The notes: generated from the sequence alone by a model not told the origin. A stretch of DNA of 64,000 bases from Viola odorata (GCA_963691705.1 OY829542.1:26150579-26214578), one strand, 5' to 3'; numbered from the stretch's first letter, positions 34,242 to 45,348 are shown. Numbers and translations: made by a program.

Positions 34242-36326
34242 TATTCAGCGAACTTTTCATCACTGTGTGTTAATTATTTCAGCCTATTTTATTCTGCATT
34301 TTAACATTTTGGTCCGAGTTTTATCCATCTTCAGGCGGAATTACCCGAACCGTTGACTCGAACCAATAATAAATAGTCTCCTCTCTAAACATCAAACTAT
34401 CGCCGCTCTACCCTCCCTACTCACTTATCCATCACCATCACTCACCAGCAGACCCCCATCGCCGTCTGCCTCGTTCTCTCCCCACAACCCAACGGCTAGA
34501 TGCCTCTCTACTCCCCTACTCCTTCGGCAAAGCTTCATCCTTTGGCCCATCCCTCTATAAATCCCTCTTTATTCTCACCAGAAAGGGGGGAGGGACACAA
34601 AAATTCACACATCTCCTCCCACGCCAATTCACACCTTCCAAATCATCTCACTCTCACCTCTGTAAAATTAAATCCAAGCAACCCAGTCAATTCAATCCCT
34701 CCTTTGCAGCAAATTCAATCCAACCCACTACAAAAATTAAAATCCAAACACCCTATGCCAATTAAATCAAAATCCAATCCATGGCAAAATTAAACTCAAA
34801 TTAAATGAAAAAAAACCAATCGGCCATCCCACACCCAGCCGCAGCGCCCACCGCCGCATCGTCACACCCAGCCGCATCGCCGGCCAGCCACGCCGCACCA
34901 AGCCGCGCCACCGCCGGAGCAAACCAGCCACACCGCACCTTCACCACACCCAATCCTTGCCAAACCGAAATCGGCCATCCCAAGCCGCGCCACCGCCTCA
35001 ATCCACCGCAATCCAGCAGTGCCACGGCCGAAATCAGATGCAATCAAGCCGCGCCACCGCCTCAATCCGCCGCAATCCAACAGTGCCACGACCGAAATCA
35101 GACGCAATCAAGCCGCGCCACCGCCTCAATCCGCCGCAATCCAGCAGTGCCACAACCGCCGCCTCAATCGTCCCGTCAATACCCCATTCCGCCACAACCA
35201 CCGCTGCGGCCAAATCATCCCATCACCACCCAACCGTTGCTGCCAACATCGAACCCAAGTTTGTCGTATTTATTCATTTCTTCGTACCAATCTTTCGTAT
35301 GCTTGTACTATTTATTTAAATTTCTGCATGCTTGCACTGTTTATTTATTTTCTGCACGCGCACTATTTTCGCATACTTATACTGTTTATTTATTTTTCTG
35401 CACTTGTACTGTTTATTTATTTTTCGCACACTTGTACTGTTTATTTACTTCCGCGCCCGCATTGTTTATTTTTCATATTTTCGTATGCTTGTACTGTTTA
35501 TTTAATTTTCGCATGCTTGTACCGTTTATTTATTTTCGTATGCTTGCATGTTTAATTATTATTTTCGTATGTTCGTATTTTTATTTATTTTCGTATGTTT
35601 TTGCATGTTTAATTATTTTGCTTACGTTTAATCGTCAAAAATACTTATTTCACTTGCGTGCGTGCAATAATTTTGATACCGATTATTTGAATACTTGTAC
35701 TATTTAACTAATTATCTTTGCACGCTTTAGAATATTTAAATAATTATTCCGCTCGCATTTAATCATTAAAATTAATTATTTCACTCGCAACAAGTCATTA
35801 AATATTTATCTACTTTTTTTTCGAAATAATAATCTTGACTATGTAGGGCAAATCAATCAATGCCCTTCACAAGTACGCCTCACAACTTCGTCCAAAAAGG
35901 GTATATCCGCCCGATATCCCTCCACAAGTAAACATTTCTTACTCTTATTTATTTCACGCTTTTTACGCTCGTATGCATGACTATTTAGAATTGTTAAAAT
36001 TTATCCGTTGGGCATGATTATTAAATTAGAACTTCTTATTTTTCAAGCATAATTAAACACCTCTCTCTCCGGTAACCTTTTTAGGATGTGACTCGGGTGC
36101 CTAACACCTTCTCGAGTCCATAGTACGACTCCGAACCGCTGTTCTCGGGTTCAGACCCACTTCGCCTTAGCTTTTCATTTTTTATGCATGACTTTAGGTT
36201 CCCTAAACCTAGAAACAAATTAGGGTGGCGACTTCATTGCATTATGTGAGATGAGTCCCATTTCGTCTCACATATCGTCCCAAACCCGCGTCGCATTAGG
36301 AAAAATTCTAAAAATGGGGTGCGACA
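34242..36326 (+). repeat. 3' LTR of B, 5'-truncated and internally deleted
   Basis: It is homologous to 25596-28037 of the 5' LTR. The first ~334 bp and the polypurine tract are missing: the 51-bp array is joined directly to LTR sequence (TATTCAGCG). It also lacks a ~340-bp piece (26625-26966 of the 5' LTR). Otherwise the copies are very similar by eye. It ends GGGGTGCGACA followed by the GGTTG duplication. Confidence 0.85.
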
Positions 36327-36331
36327 GGTTG

Positions 36332-37147
36332 GATATGGTTGTTTACCGTTTTAATCCCATGCTCATTTAGAAATGTCTAGGGCCTGATCAACTATTTTCA
36401 TTTCTGCATGAGTAACGTCATTCTCTTGGTTATAACTGACGTGAATCCTTGAGATATTAGTAGACACCTAGTGAAAGTCATTGCGAGAGGTATTTTGTCC
36501 AGGGGTAAACGGTCATTTAGGGTATGTGATGCGAGCGTGACGAACTGAGATGCCACGCCCTAGATCTGTCTCGCCTCCGCTTCATGGGCGTTTTGAGTAG
36601 TGCCTCCCCGCATTAATGCCTGGGAGGACGGTGAAACGTCAAGGCCACCTCATATGTGGAAACGGGGGGTGGCTTCTACCTATGAAGGTGAGCAGGGGGC
36701 CTACGTGGAAACATGGCCTCTATAGCAGATTTGTACTTGAGTCTGGAATATTTTTGTGCCAATGATTAACTGACATAGAAAGTAACCCGAGAACACCTTT
36801 TACTAAGATCTCTCCCTATTTGATTATTATCTGTTTCACTACTTTTCTTGCCCTCGAATTGCTTTTATATATCTTGCCCTGGATTGTGTTTTACTTTTGT
36901 GCCCTAGATATCTATTTAATTGTCTTGTCAGCTCTTGTTAGCTCCCACTTCTGTGTTGATTAATTCGTTAATCAACATCAAAACCCTAGTGTTACTTTTA
37001 CGTTTGGTTGCATTTGTTCCCTGTCATACGCTTAAATTGAATCATGATTCCTTCAATCTCTGAGGTTCGACCCTGTCTTGCCCTGTACATATTTACTTGT
37101 GCATTTAGGCATCAGGATAAATTTTAAGTACATTTGAGTGATGATTA
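36332..37147 (+). repeat. right part of the 5' LTR of E
   Basis: It aligns with about 39240-39943 of the solo LTR: GCCTGATCAACT, the AAGGTC/GCCTC stretch, TGCATTT, and an end TTGAGTGATGATTA beside TTGAGTGACGATCA. Its terminal CA has changed to TA. The PBS follows. Confidence 0.8.
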
Positions 37148-37152
37148 AATTT

Positions 37153-37164
37153 TGGCGCCGTCAA
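37153..37164 (+). other. degenerate tRNA-Asp primer binding site of E
   Basis: TGGCGCCGTCAA after the LTR end and an AATTT spacer. The Athila site is TGGCGCCGTTGCCGGGGA, so only the first half is kept; the sequence then jumps into integrase code. Confidence 0.7.
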
Positions 37165-38227
37165 TGGGCCCATTTCTTAGCTCATTTGGCCACGTCTATA
37201 TCCTCCTTGCAGTGGATTATGTTTCAAAATGGATCGAGGCCAAGGCCACCAGAACAGATGATGCGAAGGTGGTTGTAAACTTTCTGCGCTCTCATATCTT
37301 CACTAGATTTGGTACACCTCGTGCCCTGGTCAGTGATCGAGGCAACCACTTTTGCAACCATATCGTGTCCTCATTTCTAAACAAGAATAGAGTCTACCAT
37401 TGAACTTCCACAACATATCACCCTCAGACCAATGGTCAAGCTGAAGTGTCCAACCGAGAAATCAAGGCCATTTTGTAGAAGACAGTCAATCAATCCCAAA
37501 AGGATTGGAGTCTAAAGCTAGACGATGCCTTATGGGCTTACCGAACAACTTTCAAGACCCCGATTGGTATGACTCCCTACAGACTTGTGTATGGCAAGCC
37601 ATGCCATCTCCCAATGGAGATAGAGCACAAGGCTTTCTGGGCCATTCAGAAAGTAAACACAGATCGAGGGCAGGCTAGTCAGCACAGACGCTTACAGATC
37701 CAAGAATTGGAGGAATTGAGAGATGATGCTTATGAAAATGCCCTGCTCTACAAGGGCAAGACCAAAGCTTACCACGATAAGCATCTCCATCCCAAATCCT
37801 TTGTTGTTGGTCAGAAAGTGTTATTATACAACTCTCATTTGTGATTGTTTGCAGGAAAGCTCAAGTCTAAATGGACAGGACCTTTCGTGGTGACGATAGT
37901 TTATGACCATGTTGCAGTGGAAATTCAGAACCTAGAGATTTGAATGATTTTCAAAGTAAACGACCACAAGCTAAAACCCTTCTACGAAGGATTCAAGCCC
38001 TCAACCGTGGAAGAAATGATGGTGGACCCTCCACCTATCGAGACCTAGATCAGCATAAGAACATCGAGGCCCCGACACGTAAACAGACCCCATTGGAGGC
38101 TTTTCATATGCCATTCCATCTCTCTCTCTTCCCTTTATCTTTTTCGTATCTTTTAGATTTTTCTGTTTTTATTTTTATTTTGCCTCTGATTTTATTTACG
38201 TGTTTTATCCCTTGTTATTATCCTATA
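37163..38227 (+). pseudogene. displaced extra copy of Athila integrase
   Basis: It begins directly at the PBS with [14 protein letters not shown], then [27 protein letters not shown], a TGA stop near 37400, [17 protein letters not shown], a TAG stop near 37477, and the C-terminal part with [12 protein letters not shown]. It is almost identical to 41861-42800 in E. It keeps a ~108-base segment (about 37680-37790) that the main copy lacks at 42374. It is followed by the same 3' sequence as after the main pol. It is out of place upstream of the RT and cannot function as it stands. Confidence 0.85.
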
Positions 38228-38403
38228 TGAGCCCCCAGCGGTGTCTCCAAATTGCCCAGACCATGTCAAGTTAGCTCCATCCATTGATCTGGCTCCAGCC
38301 CTCGAATTCAAGGAGTTGCCTTCCCATCTGAAGTATGCCTATCTAGGCCCCAATAACTCTCTGCCTGTTATTGTCTCCAACAAGCTTTTCTGAGGAATCC
38401 GCA
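38228..38403 (+). pseudogene. Athila protease-RT linker of E
   Basis: One frame gives LAPALEFKELPSHLKYAYLG and NNSLPVIVSNKL, matching the stretch LKELPEHLNYAYLG of element F at about 53350. A one-base change shifts the frame at about 38390. The solo LTR then interrupts the gene, with CCGCA repeated on both sides. Confidence 0.8.
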
Positions 38404-38869
38404 TGATATGCGTGTGTTTTCTAGATATTTTCTCTCTAATTTTGCATGTTTTCCCTCCTTGATGGTACTAACTTGCTCTGTTTTCAATACTTTTTGCCTT
38501 ATCCAGCCCGGGAGGAGAAAAAGGCAGAAAGCACACGTTTTGGGATGGAATTGAGCAGCTTTGGAAGTCTCCCAGTCTTCGTCGCGGCCTAGACGTATTT
38601 CCTAAGTTAAGCCCTAGATGCGCGCATTCTTGTCCAGCCTGGACTATCTGTGAAGCCGAAAAGTGCTGCGTCTTGCCCTCGAATTGAGCCGCACGTGCTT
38701 GCAATCCATCTTGGAGCGCACGAAGAGAGACGCCAGCAAGATTCCTCTCTGATCCCTTTTGAGCGTCCTAGGAATATTCTTCCTGGGACACGCTCCAGCC
38801 CAGCTGTCCCTTTCCTCCCATTTTGTCTTCTTCCCTTAGCTGGATTTGTCCTCTAGTTAGCTTAGGGTT

Positions 38870-38880
38870 GTATATAAACA
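38870..38880 (+). promoter_or_regulatory. TATA box of the solo LTR
   Basis: GTATATAAACA about 470 bases into the LTR, after GCTTAGGGTT. It would fire rightward. Confidence 0.55.
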
Positions 38881-39774
38881 GTAACTTTAGAATTTTTAGG
38901 GTAAGCAACATTGGTAGGAGGCAGAAATCAGCCTACTTTCTATTTTTCAGTCTTCTTGGGATTTGTTCCTCCATCTTCAAGCTGTAGCCGCCAGCCAACC
39001 TTACTCTTTCACCGGAGCTTTTTAGCTCCGGCTGGTATTTAATAGTTTCTTCCCATTTTCTCATTTTCCTTTTATGCTTGCTATTGAATCTATTTATATT
39101 TATGTTATTATGAGTATGATTAGGTAGATCTCTTTATCTTAGCAAAGGTTTTTCCAAGGGTTGCAAGGGTAGTTGTGAAGCCTTAATGTTCTTCATAAAC
39201 TCTTATGCGTGTATTTAATCTCTTGCCACTTTACTATCATATTGCACTGGATCTATAGAAGCCTGATCAACTGCTGTATTTTCCTTTGTAATTACTGCCA
39301 TTTCTTTAGAATCAGTAGGCACCTAGCCCGGAGTCATCAGGTTGTTGGTCCAATCTGGCTAGGGCTGGAGGTTAACTAGGGTGGATTTGACAACGTCTTG
39401 CCCTAGACATGTCTTCCTCCACTTTATGGGCCTCTGGATCTCCCCATAAATGAACCTTGGGGAAGGACGGAGTGTCAAGGTCTCTCCCATAAGCGTACCT
39501 TGGGCGAGACTTCTCTTACGAACGTAGACAGGAGGCCTAAGCGTACCTGGCCTCTATAGCACGTCTGCACCGTGAGAGTGGAATATCCTTGAGCTGATGA
39601 CCAAGTAGGCCTAGACGCAACCCACAGAATCACTTTGCTAAGACTCTTTCCTATTATCTGATTTGCCCCTCATGTGATACTGTTTTATTGACTTTAGATA
39701 ATTTTTACTTTATTTCGTTCACTTGTTAGCTTTAGTATCCAAATCTCGCTGGTTAATTTCATTAGCCAGCCCAA

Positions 39775-39800
39775 ACCCCCCCCCCCCTCCCAACCCCCCC
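39775..39800. repeat. C-rich tract
   Basis: A run of C residues broken by a T and AA within the solo LTR. G-rich on the minus strand, so it could form a quadruplex; it may also vary in length through slippage. Confidence 0.6.
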
Positions 39801-39948
39801 AGTGTTACTTGTTACTGTTTAGATCTGGACATACATTACGAACAGAATATTACCATTAATCATTGTGGTTCGACTCTGATTTGCCCTATACACATTTATT
39901 GTGCATTTTGCTAGCAGAAAATATTACTTTTGAGTGACGATCACCGCA

Positions 39949-42634
39949 CTGGTTCCCTTGCTGAAGGAATTCAGACAAGCCATAGGCTGGACTATAGCGG
40001 ATATCAAGGGTTTGTCGCCAGCACTATGCACTCATCGTATCCACTTGGAAGATGCTAGTAAAACCATTCGTCAACCTCAGCGTCGATTGAATCCTCCAAT
40101 AATGGACATAGTGAGGAAGGAAGTGCTGAAATTGCTTGATGCGGGAGTTATCTACCCCATCTCTGATAGCCCTTAGGTCAGTCCTATCTAGGTCGTGCCC
40201 AAGAAACTGGTATCACCATTACCATCAAACAAGATGGCAAATCCATCCTCACTTGAATCCAGAATGGGTGGCGTGTATGTATTGACTACCGCCGCTTGAA
40301 TGCTGCCACCAGAAAAGATCATTTTACCCTTCCCTTCATTGACCAAATATTGGAACGTCTCATGGGCAAGACTCATTATTGCTGTCTAGACGGTTATTCT
40401 GGTTTCCATCAGATCCTAGTTGCCCCCGAAGACCAGGAGAAGACAACATTCACGTGTCCTTTCGGCACCTTTGCTTACAGACGTATGCCCTTCGGCTTGT
40501 GTAATGCCCCCGCCACCTTCCAGCGGTGCATGGTGAGCATTTTCTCTAAACTAGTCGAAGATGGTATCGAGGTCTTTATGGACAACTTCACGGTATATGG
40601 AAATTCTTTCTCAGAATGCCTTTCCAAATTAAAGAAGTGCTTAGAACGCTGCATAGAAACCGATCTTGTCTTGAATTTCGAGAAGTGCCATTTCATGGTA
40701 GATCGAGGCCTCGTTCTGAGCGATATTGTCTCGGCCAAGAGAATTGAGGTCGACAAGGCCAAGATAGAGGTGATTGAATCCCTGCCGTACCCAGCATGTG
40801 TTCGCGATGTGCGATCGTTTCTAGGGCACGCCGGTTTCAATAGACGGTTTATCAAAGATTTTTCCAAAATTACCCAACCCATGTGCCGCCTACTCCAGAA
40901 GGAAGTTATTTTTGATTTTGATGACAAATGTAGAGCCGCCTTTGAACTTCTCAAAAATAGACTTATCTTGGCCCCGATTATTCGTGCCCCCGATTGGTCC
41001 TTACCTTTCGAGGTCATGTGCGATGCTAGCAATCAAGCCCTCGGTGCCGTTTTGGGTCAGAGGAAAGACAAGGAGACTTATGTCATTTATTATGCCTCAA
41101 AGTTATTGGATCCAGCCCAGAAAAAATACACCACCACAGAGAAGGAACTCTTGGTAGTTGTTTACGCCCTCGACAAGTTCAGACAGTACCTTTTGGGAAC
41201 TTATGTTATCGTGTACTTCGATCACTCGGCCTTGAAATGCTTGTTGATAAAGGCTGACGCAAAGCCTCGATTGATCCGTTGGATCTTGTTGCTCCAAGAA
41301 TTTAACATCTTGATCAAGGATAAGACAGGAAGAGAAAATCTAGTGGCAGATCATCTCAGTAGACTTCCAGCCCAGGAAGATGATTCGCTAGTGCCTATCC
41401 GTGACACTTTTCCAGACGAACAACTTTGTCTAGCCCATGCAGTCCAGTTTCCATGGTTCTTCGACATTGCTAATTTTTGTGCTACTGGCACCTATCCAGC
41501 AAACTCCTCCCCTTCCGAGTGCACCAGAATTAGAAGACAAGCCAAATACTATATTTGGGATAGCCCCTATTTGTGGAAGCACTGCTCAAATCAGATAATT
41601 CGCTGTTGTGCGACCATGGATGAGGTGCCCTCGATCCTAAAATTTTGTCATTCTGAAGGAGGTCATTTCGCGGCCAAGAAAACTACCCTCAAAGTTTTAG
41701 AAGTCGGTCTCTATTGGCCATCAATCTTCAAAGATAGCTACTTGTTTTGTGCTTCGTACCCCGATGCCAAGTCACAAGGAATATCGGGGCCAGGAATCAG
41801 ATGCCTCTGACCAGTATCATTGTGTGTGAGATCTTCGATATCTGGGGCATAGATTTCATGGGCCCATTTCTAAGCTCATTTGGCCACGTCTATATCCTCC
41901 TTGCAGTGGATTATGTTTCAAAATGGATCGAGGCCAAGGCCACCAGAACAGATGATGCGAAGGTGGTTGTAAACTTTCTGCGCTCTTATATCTTCACTAG
42001 ATTTGGTAGACCTCGTGCCCTGGTTAGTGATCGAGGCACCCACTTTTGTAACCATATCGTGTCCGCATTTCTAAACAAGAATGGAGTCTACCATAGAACT
42101 TCCACAGCGTATCACCCTCAGACCAATGGTCAAGCTGAAGTGTCCAACCGAGAAATCAAGGCCATTTTGTAGATGGCAGTCAATCAATCCCGAAAGGATT
42201 GGAGTCTAAAGCTAGACGATGCCTTATGGGCTTACCGAACAACTTTCAAGACCCCGATTGGTATGACTCCCTACAGACTCGTGTATGGCAAGTCGTGCCA
42301 TCTCCCAGTGGAGATAGAGCACAGGGCTTTCTGGGCCATTCGGAAAGTAAACACGGACCTAGGGCAGGCTAGCCGTGCCAAATCCTTTGTTGTTGGTCAG
42401 AAAGTGTTATTATACAACTCTCGTTTGCGATTGTTTGCAGGAAAGCTCAAGTCTAAATGGACAGGACCTTTCGTGGTGAAGATAATTTATGACCATGGTG
42501 CAGTGGAAATTCAGAACCCAGAGACAGGAATGATTTTCAAAGTAAACGACCACAAGCTAAAACCCTTCTACGAAGGATTCAAGCCCTTAACCGTGGAAGA
42601 AATGATGGTGGACCCTCCACCTGTCGAGACCTAG
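39949..42634 (+). pseudogene. pol: Athila-like Pol of E (RT, RNase H, integrase)
   Basis: Starts with EFRQAIGWTIADIKG and PPIMDIVRKEVLKLLDAG. It has frame changes and stops at 40170-40290, then a long frame 40296-41810 with LDGYSGFHQI, YRRMPFGLCNAPATFQ, the RT active site as FMDNFTVYG (second Asp changed to Asn), and RNase H motifs MCDASNQALGAVL, TEKELLVVVYAL and FDHSALKCL plus ADHLSRL. Integrase follows with a disturbed zinc part (CHSEGGHF... CASYPD), a frame change near 41780, then [16 protein letters not shown] and [12 protein letters not shown] (Asp, Asp, Glu) and a TAG stop at 42170. A ~108-base deletion is at about 42374. It is not functional. Confidence 0.92.
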
Positions 42635-43109
42635 ATCAGCATAACAACGTCGAGGCCCCGACACATAAACCGACCCCATTGGAGGCGTTTCATATGCCAT
42701 TCCATCTCTCTCTCTTCCCTTTATCTTTTCCGTATCTTTTAGATTTTTCTGTTTTTATTTTTATTTTGCCTCTGATTTTATTTCCATGTTTTATCCCTTT
42801 TTATATAACTACTTCGTTTTTAAATTTTGAAAAGTTTTTCCCCTTTTTAGATGGTTGGGATACGCACGGGCCGTTGTTCTTCAAGCCCAATGCGCCACGT
42901 CGTCTGACAAAGGGACAGAAAAATGACCCTCATTAATGAAAAAGTTGCGCCATTTAATGCCCGCGTCAACCCCTTTTCTCTTTCCCACGCTCCCTCTTTG
43001 TCCTTACTCTCTTCACAACAACAAAACACACTCTCTCTCAAACACCAAGTACTCACTATCTCTCTCTTAAATGTCTCCTTCACCACTGTCCTCCCCCATC
43101 ACCATCAGC
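42635..43109 (+). other. spacer between pol and post-pol ORF of E
   Basis: T-rich sequence (TTTTTATTTTTATTTTG), then sequence with CTCTCTCTT runs before the next ORF. The first ~150 bases also follow the displaced integrase copy at 38100-38215. Confidence 0.6.
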
Positions 43110-43748
43110 CATGGCCAAGACCAAGAAACCCATCAAAAAGCTTGTCGTAGGACCACATCCTAAGAGCCCTGAAAGCTCGACTCCGTCAAAATCAAAATCT
43201 CTCTCCACCACCCCTACCTTCTTCAAAACAACCACTCCTCCCTCTACCCATGGCGCCCCCATTCCATAGCCCCCAGCGTCGTCCCCTCCTTCTGAATCCT
43301 GAGCCGGGGAGTTCACTCTCATCGAGGATGACGCTGACCTCGAAATCACCGGCTCCATCCCACCAACTTCGATCACGACCAGATCTGGCCGCGCAGTCAA
43401 GCTCCCTCTAGGATCTTCGACCCCCAAGCCTAAAACCAAGCCCGCCCCCGAAAAGGCGTCACTAGTGGCTAGGAAGCTCTCGTTGGATACCGCCATCGAT
43501 GATTTTCTGGCCCCCGAGCTCAACCTCTCAGTGAAGGAAGTCCTCAAGGACATCCTTGTGTCCGAATCAGAGCCTGAGGATGAGGAGGCCGTCGGCGCAG
43601 AGGAGGAGGAAGTCGATCAGACCGGCACCGACGAAGAGGAGGGTACTAGAGAGAGCGGTGAGGCCGATGAAGAAGAAGATGACGATACTAAGGCTCTCGA
43701 GGCCCAGAGAGCAGCGGAGAAAGAAGCCGCTGAAAAGAAGGAAAGAGA
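43110..43748 (+). pseudogene. start of the Athila post-pol ORF, truncated
   Basis: The frame starts MAKTKKPIKKLVVGP, contains stops at 43267 and about 43300, then continues 43465 onward with LSLDTAIDDFLAPELNL and a long acidic run (EDEEAVGAEEEEVDQ...). It is comparable with MGKSKKSSKKSAIPKSPP of element F at 50001. In Athila-type elements an extra ORF of unsettled function follows pol. Here it is cut at about 43749 by Ty3-type sequence before the conserved domain. Confidence 0.65.
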
Positions 43749-44133
43749 AGGATTCACATTATTCCCTCCCCCTTCAAAAGGATTCGTCCTCAAATCCGTG
43801 TTGATACCTGCACCATAGTACCTCAAGTTAGAATGAACTAAAGGCACGTTCGGAAGATAGTATTTACCCGAGACATCCACATTGACGGTGGTGTCTATGT
43901 GTGCGGCGATGATGTGGGTCGAATCATCATCTTCCTCGGCTAAGGCCTTGTCGAATTGGGTAGGCAACCTTGGTAGGTGTAAGAACATTCTTCCCCAATT
44001 GAGAATCCTAACGAATAGCTTCAAATTCCCAGGGTATCCATGATCCGTTCATAGCATACCCAAGCGCTCCATGTGCGCTATAGCTTGCTCGCGTGGTATC
44101 TTCACCATCACTAAGTTCTTGTCAACACCTAAG
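43749..44133 (-). pseudogene. 3' end of a Ty3-type non-autonomous element
   Basis: The minus strand carries LVHSNLRYYGAGINTDLRTN followed by PFEGGGNN over a polypurine tract (43759-43776) and a few LTR-like bases GGATTCACATTA. Upstream pieces read LNWGRMFLHLPRLPTQFDKA and, past a stop, VMVKIPREQAIAHMERLG. The LRTNPFEGGGN tail matches the ends of the other Ty3 copies here (3234-3260, 45260-45340), but the preceding protein is not Ty3 integrase and I do not recognise it. Confidence 0.6.
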
Positions 44134-45094
44134 TGATATGATCCTAGTTGCGTAGGATGCGTAACACGTACTTCAGATCATTGCTCAAAGATGGATTTCG
44201 ATGCAGAATGAATAACTCGACAAGTGTGAACTTAGCTCCCTTGGACAACTGAATTCTAAGAGCCCTAATCGATTTCAAGCCAAGGATCTTGAATCGAATT
44301 CTTATACCTAGACTCGACTAAGCGAGAATCAACCTAAGACAAATGAGACAATGGGGTTGCAATTTTGGTTTTACTTGTTGACGACTCGAGTATTGCAGAC
44401 TTAAGAAGAAACAAGGTTCAATCACATGAACAATGGGCAGAGATTTGCAAAGAACAAATTCTTTGTTTATCAAAATATCTGCCAACTGAATAAGGAGGCC
44501 AAGCGGCTCCTTATATAGAGTTTTACAAGCAAATCTAATCAGATAAGAAGTAGAAGTTCTAATTAAGGAAATTAACTTAATTAACTAATTAACTAATTAA
44601 GGTAAATATAAATATAGTTAAATACATTCCAGCAGCCCATGTCGAGTTCTCCATCATCGGGCCAAGGTTTGGGCCGAAACCTCAAGTCGTATGTTGTCTC
44701 GCGTACACACTGCGCACCATAATATCGACTTGAATAACTTTCAAACCACTGGGCCAAATGGGCTGAAAATTGTTCCAAATGAAAGCTAACATCTTGATGT
44801 TTCTCAAACGTGGTCGATCGCATGATTCGGACTTGTACAACAATGGATAGGTTCGGACAAAGTCGCCTAATGCGTCTTAGAGTCCTTGTCTGCATGGGAC
44901 TACTATCAACGAAAATGTTGGCTTGATATTTTGGATTATCCACCCGTCCAAACGCCCTTAAATTTGGATACAATAAACATAACACATAGAGGTTTCCATC
45001 AAGCCTTTGTGATCCCTGATCAGGCTCTATCTGCTCCATCATGTCTTGACGCTTTTGTCCATGTAGTCGCGTGATACATCTTGGGATCGTATCA
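44134..45094 (-). repeat. 3' LTR of element C
   Basis: 961 bp; plus strand TGATATGATCC to GGGATCGTATCA, close to 60927-61909 by eye. A TATA box (minus CTATATAAG) is at 44511-44518. Left of it there is no PBS (CACCTAAG), so this is the outer end of element C. The minus frame 45162-44593 across PPT and LTR is the usual read-through tail (LRMNLSEEGGNDTIP). Confidence 0.85.
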
Positions 45095-45348
45095 TTCCCT
45101 CCCTCTTCGGAAAGATTCATCCTCAAATGTTGCTCATCATCATCTGCCCACGAAAGCTTCACAGTTATATGCTCAAAGCATACTCACCATCTCTTGTGCT
45201 TCCTTAGTTGCCATCTCTTGCGCTTCGAGGGCAAGACGCTCGATGTGCTAGAGTATGTGTGAGGATTCGCATTATTCCCTACCCCTTGGAAAGGATTCAT
45301 CCTCGAATCCAGACCTAAGCCTGCAGCACAATACCTTAAGTTAGTAAC
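45095..45348 (-). other. polypurine tract and 3' internal end of element C
   Basis: The minus strand has GAAGAGGGAGGGAA (45095-45108) before the LTR. Next comes ALEAQEMATKEAQEMVSML and a stop, also found at the end of the small ORF of D. Further right, 45250-45343 holds NLRYCAAGLGLDSRMNPFQG, an older Ty3-type tail with its own degenerate purine tract. The region is cut at 45348 by element F and continues at 57573. Confidence 0.65.
45344..45348. repeat. target-site duplication of element F
   Basis: GTAAC at 45344-45348 and at 57568-57572, perfect. Confidence 0.92.

Larger units (their letters stand above)
25262..36326 (+). mobile_element. element B: Ogre/Tat-like non-autonomous element
   Basis: A plus-strand element of 11 kb: 5' LTR (25262-28037), PBS, AT-rich leader repeats, interior without gag or pol, four tandem-repeat blocks and a shortened 3' LTR (34242-36326). 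GGTTG duplications flank it. It is a close relative of A in reverse orientation but has lost the gag region that A keeps. It must rely on proteins from other elements. Confidence 0.8.
38404..39943 (+). repeat. solo LTR of Athila type, CCGCA duplication
   Basis: 1540 bp from TGATATGCG to GTGACGATCA, flanked by CCGCA at 38399-38403 and 39944-39948. It interrupts the pol of E: protein homology stops at 38403 and resumes at 39949. A TATATAAACA promoter element is at 38871-38880. It contains a C-rich tract (39775-39800). It is homologous to the LTR of E. The internal region is gone, presumably by LTR-LTR recombination. Confidence 0.9.
24499..43748 (+). mobile_element. element E: Athila-like LTR retrotransposon with nested insertions
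   Basis: Parts on the plus strand: 5' LTR (24499-25261 plus 36332-37147, split by B), PBS (37153-37161), a displaced integrase block (37163-38227), protease-RT linker (38228-38403), [solo LTR], RT-RNase H-integrase (39949-42634) and the post-pol ORF (43110-43748). No 3' LTR: it is cut at about 43749 by Ty3-type sequence. Gag is missing. The Athila assignment rests on the PBS (GGCGCCGT), RT/INT motifs and homology with F. Confidence 0.8.

Noticed and set aside
33940..34273. Both-strand frames with 17-residue repeats as genes
   Set aside because: The 51-bp period keeps any stop-free frame open; no start context or homology.
43465..43818. Plus-strand acidic frame as a complete small gene
   Set aside because: It is the truncated Athila post-pol ORF; its last 20 codons are antisense to the Ty3 tail.
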